This document shows, one piece after another, positions 1-12,349 of a stretch of DNA of 64,000 bases. This DNA comes from Citrus sinensis. Its lineage: Eukaryota; Streptophyta; Magnoliopsida; Sapindales; Rutaceae. The notes under the pieces are model-generated. The model did no database searches. It was not told the DNA's origin and was given only the letters and a program-made list of their open reading frames with translations. Numbering within the stretch: position 1 is the stretch's first letter; each line of letters begins with the position of its first letter. Location of the stretch: positions 5,270,001-5,334,000 of the forward strand of contig NC_068557.1 in NCBI RefSeq assembly GCF_022201045.2, given 5' to 3'. The position numbers were made by a program, and so were the translations under genes.

Positions 1-52
1 TGAGTTGAAACTTGAAAGCCTTGTTTTTGTTTTTGCATGTTGTGGTGTGTAG

Positions 53-2735
53 AATGTGAGGCAGGCTTCGCGGACACTTAAGCAAGGGAAGAGTCTGATT
101 GTCGAGGGACTAGCTGAATCGAAGAAGGAGCATGGGATGGAGTTGCTTCAGAAGCTGGAAGCTGGAATGGATGAGTTGCAACAGATTGTGGAGGATAGGG
201 ATAGAGATGCTGTTGCGCCTAAACAAAAGGAGCTGCTCAACTATGTTGGCGGGTGAGAATTACTCTTTCGTTGCGAGTCATTAATATTCCACGCTGTAGA
301 TGGGTTTCTTCAATTCTCTTTTATTGGCAGGAAGCATAAACAATCTCAAAATGAGAGTTAGGATGCTGTTTAAATGGTAGGATTTAGGGTGCGAGTGTCT
401 TTATGCTTTAATTATTTATTATTTAGAGTTTGACTTTGGAAACAAATATTTCCTAAAATTTTACAAACCCTAAGATGCATTATCCCATTGTAATGTTCTA
501 AAGATAACTTTGGACACTTAACCTGCAAGAAACTCTAAAGATAAATCAGTTATAAGTTTATGTGAGTCATATTCCAGGTCATAGTTCATTAATTTATGTT
601 CTAATATCTCATCTCAACTAACAGCTAGAAAAGTGTTATCTTTATAAATCAATGGGTTCCTGCTGTCTTTTCTTTTCCCTTCTTTGTAGAGGAAGACTAT
701 TGTAATCTGCTTAAGAAGGGAAACAGCAGGGCGATATTTCAATATAAAGCAGAGGTTCGAATACAGAACAACTTGAATGTTTGTGCATCTAAGATCCTAT
801 TTTTTTGGAGTATCATTTGTTCCTGATCTATAATGTTTTGAGATTTTCAGCTCTAGAAACTGTAATTCCTAAATTATATGGGTAATCAAAATTGAGTAGG
901 AGGCCAAGCATTAAGTCTTGGCTGCCATTCACTTATTAAGACCAAGAGTGCCCTCAATAAGAATTCATTGTCTTGATTTAAAGATTGTCAATGACATAAT
1001 GCTTTCCACAATGCTCTTGCTGCGGTATAACTGCCGCATTCTTGTCATTATAGATTCCCGAATGCTCTTTGGATTTCTATTTAAATTCAGAATTGCCTGT
1101 TGTTCTTCCACCCATGGATTGATCATCCCCATCTCTTCAAAAGGATTGATGTACCCACCCCAATTACATAAGTCCATTTCAATAATTGAATATCCATACT
1201 CTTCTCCGAGTGCTAAAGTTCAGCTTACCTTTATAAAGTGGTTCAATAAGTTATTTTCGGTTAGTGTATTAGACCAAAGTTGGTTCTTTGGCTTTGTTCC
1301 TTACTTGAAAGGGCATTAGTTTGCAGCCTGGGATTTCCGGACAATCGAACTATGTTGTGGCCCTTTGTACCAACTAATGTTCATTACAGTTAAGGAAATG
1401 CTAAACTAACAATGTCATGTCATAGAGGTCTTTACAAAGAAATGGATTAGTAATGACAAATCTCCCTTCCACAAGAACTGTATCCTACCTTCAACATGAA
1501 ATTGGGAAGGACTTATAGAAGTTCATCCTACTAAAATAAACTATTCTCATATAGACGTTGTCATTGACTGCAGCTGAGATCTTCCTGGGGCATTGGGTTT
1601 CTGCAGTGTTGAAGAGGATATGGTGGATGGCTTCCCATATGAAGTGCCAGAAGAATACCAAAGTATGCCTCTGTTGAAGGGGAGAGCAACTGTTGATATG
1701 AAGGTCAAAGTCAAGGACAATCCTAATGTAGATGAGTGTGTGTTCCGAATAGTTCTTGATGGATACAATGCTCCGGTAACTGCGGGAAATTTTGTTGATT
1801 TGGTGCAGAGGCACTTTTATGATGGCATGGAAATCCAAAGAGGTACTGAAGTTTGTGTCATTTCTGCTGTTGGAATATTTCTTTGTTTTTCCCTCTGTTT
1901 TAGTCATTACGGCTACTGTAGGTTTAAGTGGTTTACCAGTTGCTTTAAGACAAAAGATTCTGCCCAAAGTTGCAAGTGTTCTTACTTGTGTACATGATTA
2001 TAATACTTGGGCACCCTTGATTTTTGCTGCAGCGGATGGCTTTGTCGTTCAAACAGGCGATCCTGAAGGTCCTGCTGAGGGTTTTATTGATCCTAGTACA
2101 GAAAAAACCCGGACAATACCATTGGAAATCATGGTGGAAGGGGAGAAGTCACCTTTTTATGGAGCTACTTTGGAGGTAAGTTTCTAAAAGTTTCTCTTCA
2201 TCAATGTGCTTTGCCAAAAATTCGTCTTTTGACCAGTCTTCTGATGTCTTTTTCATAATTTTCCAATTAGCAACTTCTCTTTACACATTTAGCACTTGTG
2301 TTTGCTTTGTCATTTTGAAATTTGATACAATGTTTTTGGACAGGAGCTTGGTCTCTACAAGGCTCAAACAAAGCTTCCATTTAATGCTTTTGGAACGATG
2401 GCGATGGCTAGAGATGTGAGTATGGGAATTTAACACTACTTTTCTGCACATACATGATTCTTAAAATTAAAGCTGATTAGAAGTTTCCTGAATTTTATGC
2501 TTGTCAGGAGTTTGAGGATAACTCTGGTTCAAGCCAGGTATTCTGGCTTCTAAAAGAAAGTGAATTAACTCCTAGTAATGCCAATATTTTGGATGGCCGA
2601 TATGCAGTGTTTGGTTATGTGACGGAAAATGAAGGTCTTTTGGCGGATGTCAAGGTTGGTGACGTGATTCAATCAATTCAAGTAGTGTCCGGCCTGGAAA
2701 ATCTTGTCAACCCAAGCTACAAGATTGCTGCTTAG
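53..2735 (+). CDS. CYP38: Peptidyl-prolyl cis-trans isomerase CYP38-type, chloroplast thylakoid lumen (3' part)
   Basis: Five exons fit together: 53-252, 1607-1842, 2033-2175, 2344-2415 and 2508-2735 (stop TAG), giving 292 residues in one frame. The 5' exons, including the transit peptide, lie left of the window; 1-52 is the end of an intron. The first exon encodes a Lys/Glu-rich helical stretch ([19 protein letters not shown]), the start of the helical domain's last part. Then follow the cyclophilin-like landmarks [48 protein letters not shown] and [17 protein letters not shown]. Known of the family: CYP38/TLP40 is a lumenal protein needed for photosystem II assembly and repair, and its cyclophilin domain is thought to have little isomerase activity. 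Intron 1 in the window is 1.35 kb and holds nothing I recognise. The gene converges on the kinase gene at 4010-7249. Confidence 0.93.
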
Positions 2736-4009
2736 ACCTTTCAATCATCGGTTCTTGATTATGGGTGACACTAATGACAAATTAATCGATCTAAAGCCGA
2801 TTACTTTATATTTGGTTTCAAACTATGAATTTGTTATTTGTTCAATAACTCTCCATTTTTTTTTCCTTTCGAGAGAATTGTAGTAATCAAAACGACGGTG
2901 CATTCTTTTGAACGTTACTAGTGTGACCCCTGAATTTGTTACCAAACTAGTTTTATAGCTTTGACTTAATAAGATTTGCATTAAATGAAAATTCCCTTTG
3001 ATAGCATTGGACATGTTATTGACACAGAAGATTGTAGAGTGAATGATACGGAGAGATCCATAATTCATGGTTGCTTGCTTGCTTTAGAAAAGTACGTAGT
3101 CTTGAATAAACTTGTCCTGGAAAATGATATCATAAGCATGCTATTCAGCAGCTGAGTTATCACAGATTCTACAAATGACAGAATTATCGTATTCTGTAGT
3201 AATACCAGAATTCTAGGATGATCCCTGGAGAAAAGGCTAATAAATTTAACTAAAGTGATGGTTGGTTCACTCTGCAAGGAATTTTGAAGAAACACTTGAA
3301 AAATCGGTAGCTTAATTTGACATTTCTTACATATAACAGTGGGTTTGACTAATAATTCTCCGTAGTCACTGTCATATGATCAGAAAAACAACAAAATTTA
3401 TTGAAATTCGAATATCTGACAATACTTAAAGTTGTGGAATATGGTATCCTTAGGTACCATTATTGGACTCACCATCAATTAGAGGGTACGATTGTTGGAC
3501 TCACCACTATAGCCTGTAGGTAAGAAATGTCAAATTAAACCATGGATTTTTCAAAATTTTGCTTCTTCCAAACTCTATAAAAGAGTGAACCAGTCATCAC
3601 TTGTAAAAATTATTAGCCTTTTCTCCGAGGATCATCCGATTTTCTTGCTAACAAATTTTGTTACTCTACCAATCTCGTCATTGAGCAGAGGTGTACAGTC
3701 AGTTAACTGATCCATTACCATATCAATTGGTAATCTAAGCTCATTATAGAAATTGTCAAGCTAATCCATGCCGTAACTGTTTTCTTAGAAGGACAAGAAA
3801 AAGGAACGAAAACCTTTACAGAATACATCACCTAACAGAAGCAAATACCGCCAGATTTCCTCCTCCTAGCCTACAGCCTCCGCATTTTTTTTTTTTGTGC
3901 CATCAGCTCTTAGATCCCTTTCTTTCAATTGAATTAAATACAACTTGGGTATCAGAACTTGGTTTGTATCGCAAACACATCCTTGCTTTAACTCTAGGGG
4001 CAACTCCTT
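2736..4009. other. Spacer between convergent genes
   Basis: This spacer holds the 3' UTR of the cyclophilin gene (+), the 3' UTR of the kinase gene (-) and a large inverted repeat (separate entry). I see no coding potential. A short direct repeat (GGTACC or GGTACG, then ATTATTGGACTCACCA or close to it) lies at about 3454-3475 and 3486-3506, inside the loop of the inverted repeat. Confidence 0.7.
3216..3637. repeat. Inverted repeat, about 118-nt arms (decayed foldback or MITE-like)
   Basis: The left arm 3216-3330 and right arm 3520-3637 are reverse complements with mismatches and small gaps. Shared blocks include GGATGATCC, GGAGAAAAGGCTAATAA, TGGTTCACTCT and TTTAATTTGACATTTCTTAC. The loop is about 190 nt. 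I could not find a clear target-site duplication, so it may be an old foldback element or a local inverted duplication. It lies in the shared 3' space of two convergent genes, so read-through from either side would give a hairpin RNA. Confidence 0.75.
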
Positions 4010-7000
4010 TCAGGGTCCTCGATATTTGCGGAAACATGAACAACCCTGGGGCTGATCAACCGGGATCATGCCTCCACCCTTGGATGTGTCAATGGCCTCT
4101 AACATGGCTACAACCTCATCCATCTCAGGACGTTTGTCAGGGTTGGCATCCCAGCATCGCTTCATCACATTTGCAAGAGAGCTTGGGCAGCATCGGGGTA
4201 TCTCTGGCCTCAAATTCTGCAGTTTTACATATGTATGTTAGAATTGCCCTTCAGCAAAATCTTAGAAATGGCTGTGATATGATTATCAAGAGCATATTGT
4301 AAATAAACTATAGCAATATTATCAAGAAGTACTCCCATCTGTAGTTAAAGGTTTCATTTAATCTACCTGGCGGACAACAGCTGATGTCACTTCCGAAAAA
4401 CTGAGGTCAGGATAGGGCATGTCACAGCAGTATATCTCCCACAAGCAGATACCGAAACTGTATACATCGCACTTTCTATTGTATGCACTGCCATTGAGAA
4501 CCTGTCCCATTTCAAAAGTCATTGTTAATAAGTTAGACACAGATTGTTTAGGATTTTAAAGAACCATGCACGGTGAAGCCAATCACTGATGCAAAGGCAA
4601 ATTGTTTCCAAAAACTGTATCCATAAGTGCTTAAATTTTAAAGAGAACATCATCTTTTATAATGTGATTGGAACAGCCTTTAAGTAACATAAGAGTGACA
4701 TATCTTTTCCAAGGATATCAAATACCACTGGGAAAGCACAAGTCATGTGTTGCAGGGTTGATCAATGCTAAGAAATGAAGTTTTATCTAACACCTAACAA
4801 GGTGAATAGCATCCACACTCTTCAAATGCACTAATAACAGGGCCCCTTGAATTCATTGATTTACCTATTTACCCTCACAATGATCATAGGCGTGCAAGAG
4901 AGAGAGTAAGACTATTGCAGAGTTCAAATTCAAGATACTCAGCTGAATACCTCTGGGGCCATGTAACCAAGTGTTCCAGTCTCCCCAGTCATATCATGAG
5001 GATTTGAAGCTTCGAGGCGAGCAACCCCAAAATCAGCTATCTTCACTGTACGGGTCTTGTCCAGTAGCATGTTTTCTGTTTTAACATCTCTGTGGACGAT
5101 TTTCTTGGACTGAAGATAGCTTAACCTATGAATTGGAGAAGCGAGCTTAAATAATCTAAATTACAGATTACTTTCATATGCAAAATGCAAACCTGTTGCA
5201 GTTTCAAATGTGACAGATTTGAAGAACAGATGAGATAAGCATTCATTATACAGATAAGGCATGAGAAGTTTACCCTCGTGCAAGATCCAGTGCCAGCTGA
5301 ATAACTACTTTGAAAGCTAGCTTCCTTCTCCGGTTCTTAATGAGGTAAGACTTCAGTGCACCCCCATGGCAGTATTCAACAACAACACAGCAAAAATTGC
5401 TTGGCATGCCTATGTGACCATTGTCCGTTTGTATGTTTAGCTCTGACGTACCCATGGTCGCCCCTATAAACTGCACAAAAAGTTTAACATGTATGATTGA
5501 AGATAAGTTTCATTGAACATCTGGAAATCTGTAAAGAGACTCCCAATTTAAAAACGTTTGGGTGTGACACACTAATTGGAGCATTGACCCTTTTACAGGT
5601 CATTGTCTTTCAATGCGGTGCAATATCTAAGTGGGGTTCTGACAAATTGACATTGTTCCAAGATATCACATTACCTCTGCTACTGTTTCATTGGGATGAC
5701 AAATGTTACCTTGGTTACATTAGGATGATCTAGCTTGTGCCAAACAGCAACCTCTTGGGTAAAAGCTGCTCGAAGAGAAGCTATTTCGGCCTCGGACCTG
5801 TGGCTCTCTTCCCCCCAGTCAAGAAGTTTAACTGAGCTTAAGAAAGGAAGTAAAGTTAAAAGTTTCCGAAGGATGAAAAGAAGATGCGTGATTCACTTTG
5901 AATTTATAAACCATTTAGTTGCGTTAGGGAGAAAAGGGCCTCATAAATTGATAAGTAAAGCAGCTGCACATCATAAAAGAATTTTAGTGAATCAAAATCT
6001 AAATTATAATCAAATACGAAAATAGTCAGTAGAAAAAAAAAATAGTTGCAGCTTATAACTAGAGATTATTGCCATCACTAGATTCATTTAGCTGCCAGAA
6101 AATAATAGATGACATGAGCACCATTTGGCAATAGAACATGCAAGTGTATAAAATCTTTTGGTGCTTTAATTATTTAGCTTTTTATTCTGAAAAGGTGAGG
6201 CAAAAAATTAATGTGAATCAACAATAACGTAAGACACATGAAAGTTCAAGAAAAAGAACATAACAACAATATTGAGGTTACCATACAGCTAACTGCCAAC
6301 TCAACCAGTCTCGTGATTCACGGATGGATTTTGAAAGTTTTAGATCTATAAAGGTCTATCACAAGAAGTTATTTGCTAAAAGAAACTAAAGAGTTTCCAT
6401 CCATTTGGCCATGGAAAAATCCAATTTTTTTTTGTTAATAAAAAAAAAGGAAATCCCACTTAGATATTGGGCATAGCAGTGGAAAATTAATCTCATTGTC
6501 CCAGTCCACATGCAACTGAAAATCCAAGATTTGTTTCCCCTCAATCTTTGGCGAGGAAATGGTCCAATGGAGCAATATTGAAACAGCAATTGAAGCAGCA
6601 AAATCCCTTAATATGGTATGCAACACAAACAAAGCCATCAGAATAAAACTATGCCAGCACTAATTTACAATAAAAAAACCAAACAAGAAACATCTTAATT
6701 CATAGAAACTCAAGTCTGGTACAATCAAGCAAGCATAAGTGGAAAGTTATGAGCCCAAAAACAACTCAAAAGTTATAACTTAAACTGTTACCAATGATAC
6801 CACATGCATGAGTGGAATATTATATATATGAACAAAATTCTCAAAAATGGGTAAATGAACGAATACTTACCAGCAACGTCTTGGCCATCATAAATGCCAC
6901 GGTGAACAGTGCCAAAAGTGCCACGAGCAATGGCACCTTTGATGATGAGCTTAGCAGGATCAATCTCCCATTCTTGCCTCCTGACAGAAGAACTGGTAGT

Positions 7001-7249
7001 ACTGCTACTGCGGCTGCGGGTGTAAATGGGTCTCGGTAGATGTTGGTGGTGGGGGTGGTGGCCGCCTTGGACCCCATGAAGATGGTGATGGTGATCTTCA
7101 GCTAAATTATCTTCATGTTCTTTCCTGTTCTTGTTCTTCTCCATAGTCCATGCTCTACTTAGATGCCTCTGTAGTTGCTCATCCAAGCTCTTCAGATCTA
7201 TCTGATCTGCTCTCACATACCCACCTCCAGTTTCACTCTTCTCCTTCAT
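4010..7249 (-). CDS. Raf-like serine/threonine protein kinase (plant group C MAPKKK-like)
   Basis: Six exons on the minus strand join in frame: 7249-6871, 5831-5710, 5470-5274, 5125-4951, 4501-4367 and 4216-4010 (stop TGA 4012-4010). The product has 404 residues. The N-terminus (VRADQIDLKSLDEQLQRHL) and the C-terminal tail ending in CSCFRKYRGP match the plant Raf-like C subgroup (Arabidopsis At3g22750/At4g14780-like). Kinase motifs are complete: Gly-rich loop GTFGTVHRG (110-118), VAVK lysine about 128, catalytic loop HRDVKTEN (244-251), DFG (264-266) and GYMAPE. The kinase should therefore be active and cytosolic. A His-rich stretch (about 53-70) and a Ser/Thr run (80-88) precede the domain. 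Intron 1 is 1.04 kb. The exact pathway cannot be read from the sequence. Confidence 0.93.
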
Positions 7250-7361
7250 TTCAAGTGTTCTCTAAGCTAACAAAACAAAAACACACTCTCACACTCACTC
7301 TCTTCTTCTGATCAAACAAGTTTGTTAAGCCAAGGACAAAACGCACCAACAGTGTAACTGC

Positions 7362-7369
7362 TTATATAC
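7362..7369 (-). promoter_or_regulatory. Probable TATA box of the Raf-like kinase gene
   Basis: The minus strand reads TATATAAG, about 113 nt upstream of the kinase start codon. Between them lies a GA/CT-rich leader with AGAAGAGAGTGAGTGTGAG, typical of plant 5' UTRs. A transcription start near 7335 would leave a leader of about 85 nt. This is inferred from position and motif only. Confidence 0.5.
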
Positions 7370-9757
7370 ATATAATAATAATAATAATAACAATAATAAT
7401 GGTATGCATACACATATATAAATTCTTTATGTAACTTGTGGGCAGCATACAGACTACATAATAAAATTTATAAATATACACATATATAAATTCTTAATGC
7501 AATAACTAGAAGCCATGTGGGCACATGGATTTTTCCTGAACACGACGTCTGTTTTCTGACCCACCTCGGTCTGTTCTTCTCATCACAACCTCTTCTTTTA
7601 TTTTCTTTAATAAATTCATTCATGGTGTCTTTCTCTTTCTGTCTCGTGGGTTGTTGTTTGTTATTTTATGGGATTCACGGTCAATGTACCTTTTTATTAT
7701 TATTATTGTTATTATTTTTCTTTTTTCTGTGTAACCTTTCTCTTTCAATGCTACTGTAGTCCATCGATACCGTGGAAACCGGAGACAGTTACATGGAAGT
7801 TGCAAATGATACTTTCTTTTTTTTTTCTTCAGTTATACATTATTTTAAACTAATAGTGATCTAGTTTACTCACAAGTAATTTAAATTAAAAAAAAAAGTC
7901 AAGTCTTTATAGTTTCAACCGGCATTCAAATTGCTAAGCATTCAAAGATATGTTTCCGTACATAAATTCAGTTTATTTATCTATAAATTCATATTTATTT
8001 CATTGCGGTTAGAAACTCAGTTTTTACGGACACCCATAAGGTTCTACGATGGATGTTAATGAGATTTTGATAAAAATTTATGAGTGTAGGTAAAAGTTAA
8101 CCTTAAAAAAATGATTTTGGAATTAACTCATAAAATTTCTCTTTTAGTTGAAGTAAATAATTTGTTATATGAGTTTTATCGTTTTAGTAATCCTATCCAA
8201 CTCGAATCTAAATTAGTCGGAACTCAATATAATATTTAAATATCAAATAATTTAATATACTAAAAATTAATTTGTCATATCTATAAATAAGGTGACGGGA
8301 GTTTACGGGATTCAAAATGATTGAGTGGTGAGTGATGGGAGCGAGGAGAGCACTGTTGGGACTTATGAGTTCACAAATGTTTTTGCCATTTATGGGAAGT
8401 TCAATTCAGTTACATGACTGCGTAGTTTAATCTAATCAATAAACAGGCGTAAGAGCAGAAGCAGGAAGCAAAAAGCAAATCTACCTGCAATAAAGAAGCA
8501 TATGGTTGATGTGAGGAAATATTGTACTTTGGGATATTATTATTTTATTATTTTATTATTATTATTTTTTATAATTACTTTTTACCACTTGATGTTTCTA
8601 TTTTTATTATTTTACCTCGAATTTTTTTGTTAACTTTAACTATATGGTAGTATAATAATAAAAACTAAAACATTAAGTGAAAAAAATAATTGTCAAAAAA
8701 TTTTGATAATAAAGTGATATGTATGATGCTAATGGGATTGTAGCCCATTGATAACTCATGCATTTAGTAATTTTGGGCACATGAGTTTGACTCCCAATAA
8801 TTGTTGTGACTCAACTTCCTTTGATAGTAGTATATTTAAACTTCCCGTTTTAGGGATAGAATATATTTATCTCTCATATTAAAGTAAGGGTGTCGATTGA
8901 TATCTGATTATAAAAATATTAGTAGAGTTCTGATTGTAATATATCAGTATATATATATATATAAACAAAGTGATATGTCTGATGACATCAGGTGTCTGTA
9001 TTTTTAAGGGTACTTTGCTCTTACTTAAAAGAAATTTATTGTTGTTTTTTAAATTAAAACAAATAAAAGTAAAAACAAAATTAAAAGCCTTTCCTTCTTT
9101 CTTCTACTCTATCCTTAAATAGAACCCAATAAATAACAAAAGCAACACGGAAGCAATTTTTTTGGCCTTGACTGTTGATGCCATTGTTGTGGAAATATCG
9201 GAAAGGGCGTGTTAATTTTTACGTAAATCGTCAACATCTTTTTTACTAAATATAAAGTGGGGAATTTATGATTAAGGGGCATCCATGCCTATGTTCTAAT
9301 ATGAATAATAAACAACAAGGGATTAAATAGTATTTTAATTAATAATTTCAAATAAATTGAGAATGAAAAAATAAATAATTTAACCCTTCAAATGTCGAGT
9401 TGTGCCTATTTTCAAATGCTATATCATTTGATAGTACATGAGAAGACTTTAGCCATCAGTAGGTAAATCTGAAATTTATTAAAGTTCAACCAAGAAATCC
9501 ATAATCAAATTATACTCTAATAATACCCCAAGAGACTCATCAAACTTTCGATTTTAACAAGAATGCAGTCGCTACTCAATCAAAAAGTTATTCTTGATTC
9601 AAATTTATAACTTTTGAGGGAACAAATAGGAAGACTTTTACGAATGAAAAGTTAGGGGATCATTTGATAGACTTAATACGTAGAGACCAATAATAGATTA
9701 ATAGAAAAAGAAATGGGTCCTCTGCCTCCTACCGAACTAGCACTTGAGCGTACAACT
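7370..9757. other. AT-rich spacer, no gene seen
   Basis: This is the upstream region of the kinase gene followed by AT-rich non-coding DNA. It contains ATA/ATT microsatellite tracts (7375-7400, 8540-8570) and an AT dinucleotide run near 8950. Open frames here are short and low-complexity (for example the T-rich frames at 7517-7853). I recognise no conserved product or transposon border. Confidence 0.6.
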
Positions 9758-9773
9758 AAATTATTGTTTCATC

Positions 9774-10090
9774 GCCAATAGGCCTTTGGTCCAGTGGGAG
9801 AACCCTTGCACTTAGAATAATGAGTGCAAGGGTTCGAGCCTCCATAAAAGTATTTATAGGGCTTAGTTACAATCTTCCCTCAATTATTAAATAATTGAGT
9901 GGAGCCAATCTATTTTTCACGAAATGTGAGTAGAGTGGACAACCCTTGAATATTTGAGAGGGTTTAAAGAATTTGGGCAGCGCTTCAGAGGAGTATACGC
10001 CACGAAGAAGGTCCCAATTGTAGAATCTGTTTGTAAATATTAATTGTAATACCTACAGTCTTGTATAACAGTATTCAAAAAAAAAAAAAA
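9774..10090 (+). mobile_element. tRNA-derived SINE with target-site duplication
   Basis: The element has an RNA polymerase III A-box-like block (TGGTCCAGTGGGAG, about 9787-9800) and a B-box (GGTTCGAGCC, about 9831-9840), as in tRNA-derived SINEs. It ends in a run of about 13 A. It is flanked by the perfect direct repeat AAATTATTGTTTCATC at 9758-9773 and 10088-10103, partly overlapping the A tail. This is the footprint of target-primed reverse transcription. Length about 317 bp, non-coding. The clean duplication suggests a fairly young insertion. Confidence 0.88.
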
Positions 10091-10103
10091 TTATTGTTTC
10101 ATC

Positions 10104-12349
10104 AATACTGCCAACCGCCCGGTGGCCACCAATACATATACAGCCTGTCTCTATTCATGGGTTTTTTCTTTTTCGAACGAAGAAGAAAATTGTCTATAAA
10201 TTCCTTAGAAATATTATTGTATGGTTTGATTGTAAATTGCACGATGAAAAGGATTTTTAGATTCTTTTGAGAAAAATATGTATATATCTCAACCGATATT
10301 GTGGCACTTATATCTGTCAAGTACTAATCTTAGTTATCTCTCAACAACTAATACAATAAATATCACATTAAGTAACCGGAAATGCTAACAAGGAGTGGAG
10401 TTCGGTTCCTTATAATAACATTAATAAGGAAATCGTAAACATAAGAGGGGATCCGGATGTTGAGTTTGTAGAGGCAGAAGAATGAACCAAATTTGGTATT
10501 ATATTCAAGTTGCAAAGATGGTAGGGTTTCATTTCAATCATTGGGTCTGAGATAACGTCAAAAGATATTGTGGGTGATCCCCGATATGCAACTGCTAAAA
10601 ACCAAAGTAATGAAAATTATTATTCTCAAGAATTGAGTAACGCTGGATATAGATGGCCTCCACATAAATTAGTGATAGTGAAATATAACGTCAAAAATGT
10701 CATACCGACAGATCATTTAAATTCAAGCATGTACAGGAGCCTCTATACTATCTCTTCTGCGAGCCGTCGTTAAATTGACTTTTGTTAATTAATTACACTA
10801 CTATTAAGTATGAGCTGGGATCGTCTCCTGAGCTTATAAAAAATTAAGTCATGGACTTTAAGAGAAGTACGAAGCAGCATACTGTGCAATTTAACTGAAA
10901 AAAGGGGCAAAAGGGAACCTTATCTTATCTTGTTATCGAAGTGATGCGTTTGTCTTGTCCTGCTTTTGGTTTGCTACTCTACTCTCCATAGACTAGACTA
11001 GTACCAATTCTACAAACACCATGCATGCACGTGAAGCATCAACTTTTTGACTTCATCACATATCAAAAGAAGAGGTCATCATTTTGTATCGAGACTTGAA
11101 TTCACGGAGCAACCCCCAACACAACTCACTTCTACTCTTTCCATTCATAATAAAATTCATTGTTGTGAATTGTGTTCTGCCGACCCATTTTTGCCCCGTG
11201 ATTATATCCTTTCACAATATGACTTTCCTTCAACACCTTTATCCAATTGATTCCAAGGCATACAGAAAATGATATGGGAAATTGGATTATTGTACACAAT
11301 TTTTGTTTTTTTTTTTGGCCCCTCATAAAAACAGCCCCTATGGGCTATGGGTATGCATGCTGTGCTCCTAATATATATATACCCTAATTGGTGCCCGAAC
11401 AAGCAACGGCAAAACGGCGTTATTTGTGAGTTTGTTGGCACACTAGGTTTTGCATAACGATTGAACAATTTTTTTTGCCCCAAAGCCTCCCCGGCATTTT
11501 CTCCGTTCCAGAGTCCAGACTTGTGATCTCGCAAGTGCTTAGATATAAGACTTCTCTTGTCATGAGACTCATGACTAAGCTACATCATCGGCTAACTAGA
11601 ATCTGACTTGGACAAATCTCGCTTCAGAAGATAAAGGGTAGGGAAACGAACTATGATAGGAGAAATTGGATAAATGGATGTTCGTTTATTTTTTTATTAT
11701 ATTTTGCCTTGAAAGTGGTGTTGAACAAATCCGGCCGAGAAAAAGTCAAGCTAATTCGTACGGGGAGAAATTGTAAAGAGATTGATCAAAACATGACTCG
11801 TTAGCTTTATTGATACCATTCGAGCTTATAGATTGGCTGTGCTTTTCTGTTAATAATGTTCGTGGCAATTCTTTCCATGTGTATGCAAGGTCCAGTCAAT
11901 ATGTATCGATTCATAAACAACATAATGTTCGTCGTCAGAATAAAATCTCAAATAATGTTTCATCACCAGCTGCAAGAAACTCAACAGGAAATCAAATACT
12001 TACCACAGCTTCATCCAGGAATTCACCTGATGAAAAGCAGGCTTCAATCTTTTCGAGGGAGAGCACTGGCATAATTGAAACCGAAACCAACAGAATACAG
12101 AAAGCAATACTGGGTTCAAATACTCAACGAATTGACAGACACCAAATGCCCATCAACTATACAAACTGATTTTACGTGGTGGAATTAAGGGTAAGTAGAA
12201 ACAGCGTGTGAAAAAGCATTTACAACTCATGCTTCTTTGTGGTGTGTGATATCTGAAATGTATTGATTTGCTGACTGGCAACTATATATAATTAAATATA
12301 TTATTTGGCTGGATGTCAACCAAGAAAGACAATCTACAAGATGGTCACC
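10104..12349. other. Spacer, with probable 3' UTR of the next gene at its right end
   Basis: No conserved coding region is seen. The right part (about 11850-12349) lies just downstream of the dNTPase stop codon and is probably its 3' UTR. On the minus strand it contains a plausible intron (GTAAGT to TTTCTTGCAG, near 12003-11970). The plus-strand open frames at 10570, 11047 and 11810 resemble nothing I know. Confidence 0.5.

Noticed and set aside
1491-1967. 158-codon minus-strand open frame
   Set aside because: It lies antisense to cyclophilin exon 2 and its introns, with no family resemblance.
11810-12169. 119-codon plus-strand open frame rich in Ser, Asn and Gln
   Set aside because: It is most likely antisense to the 3' UTR of the dNTPase gene. 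No conserved domain.
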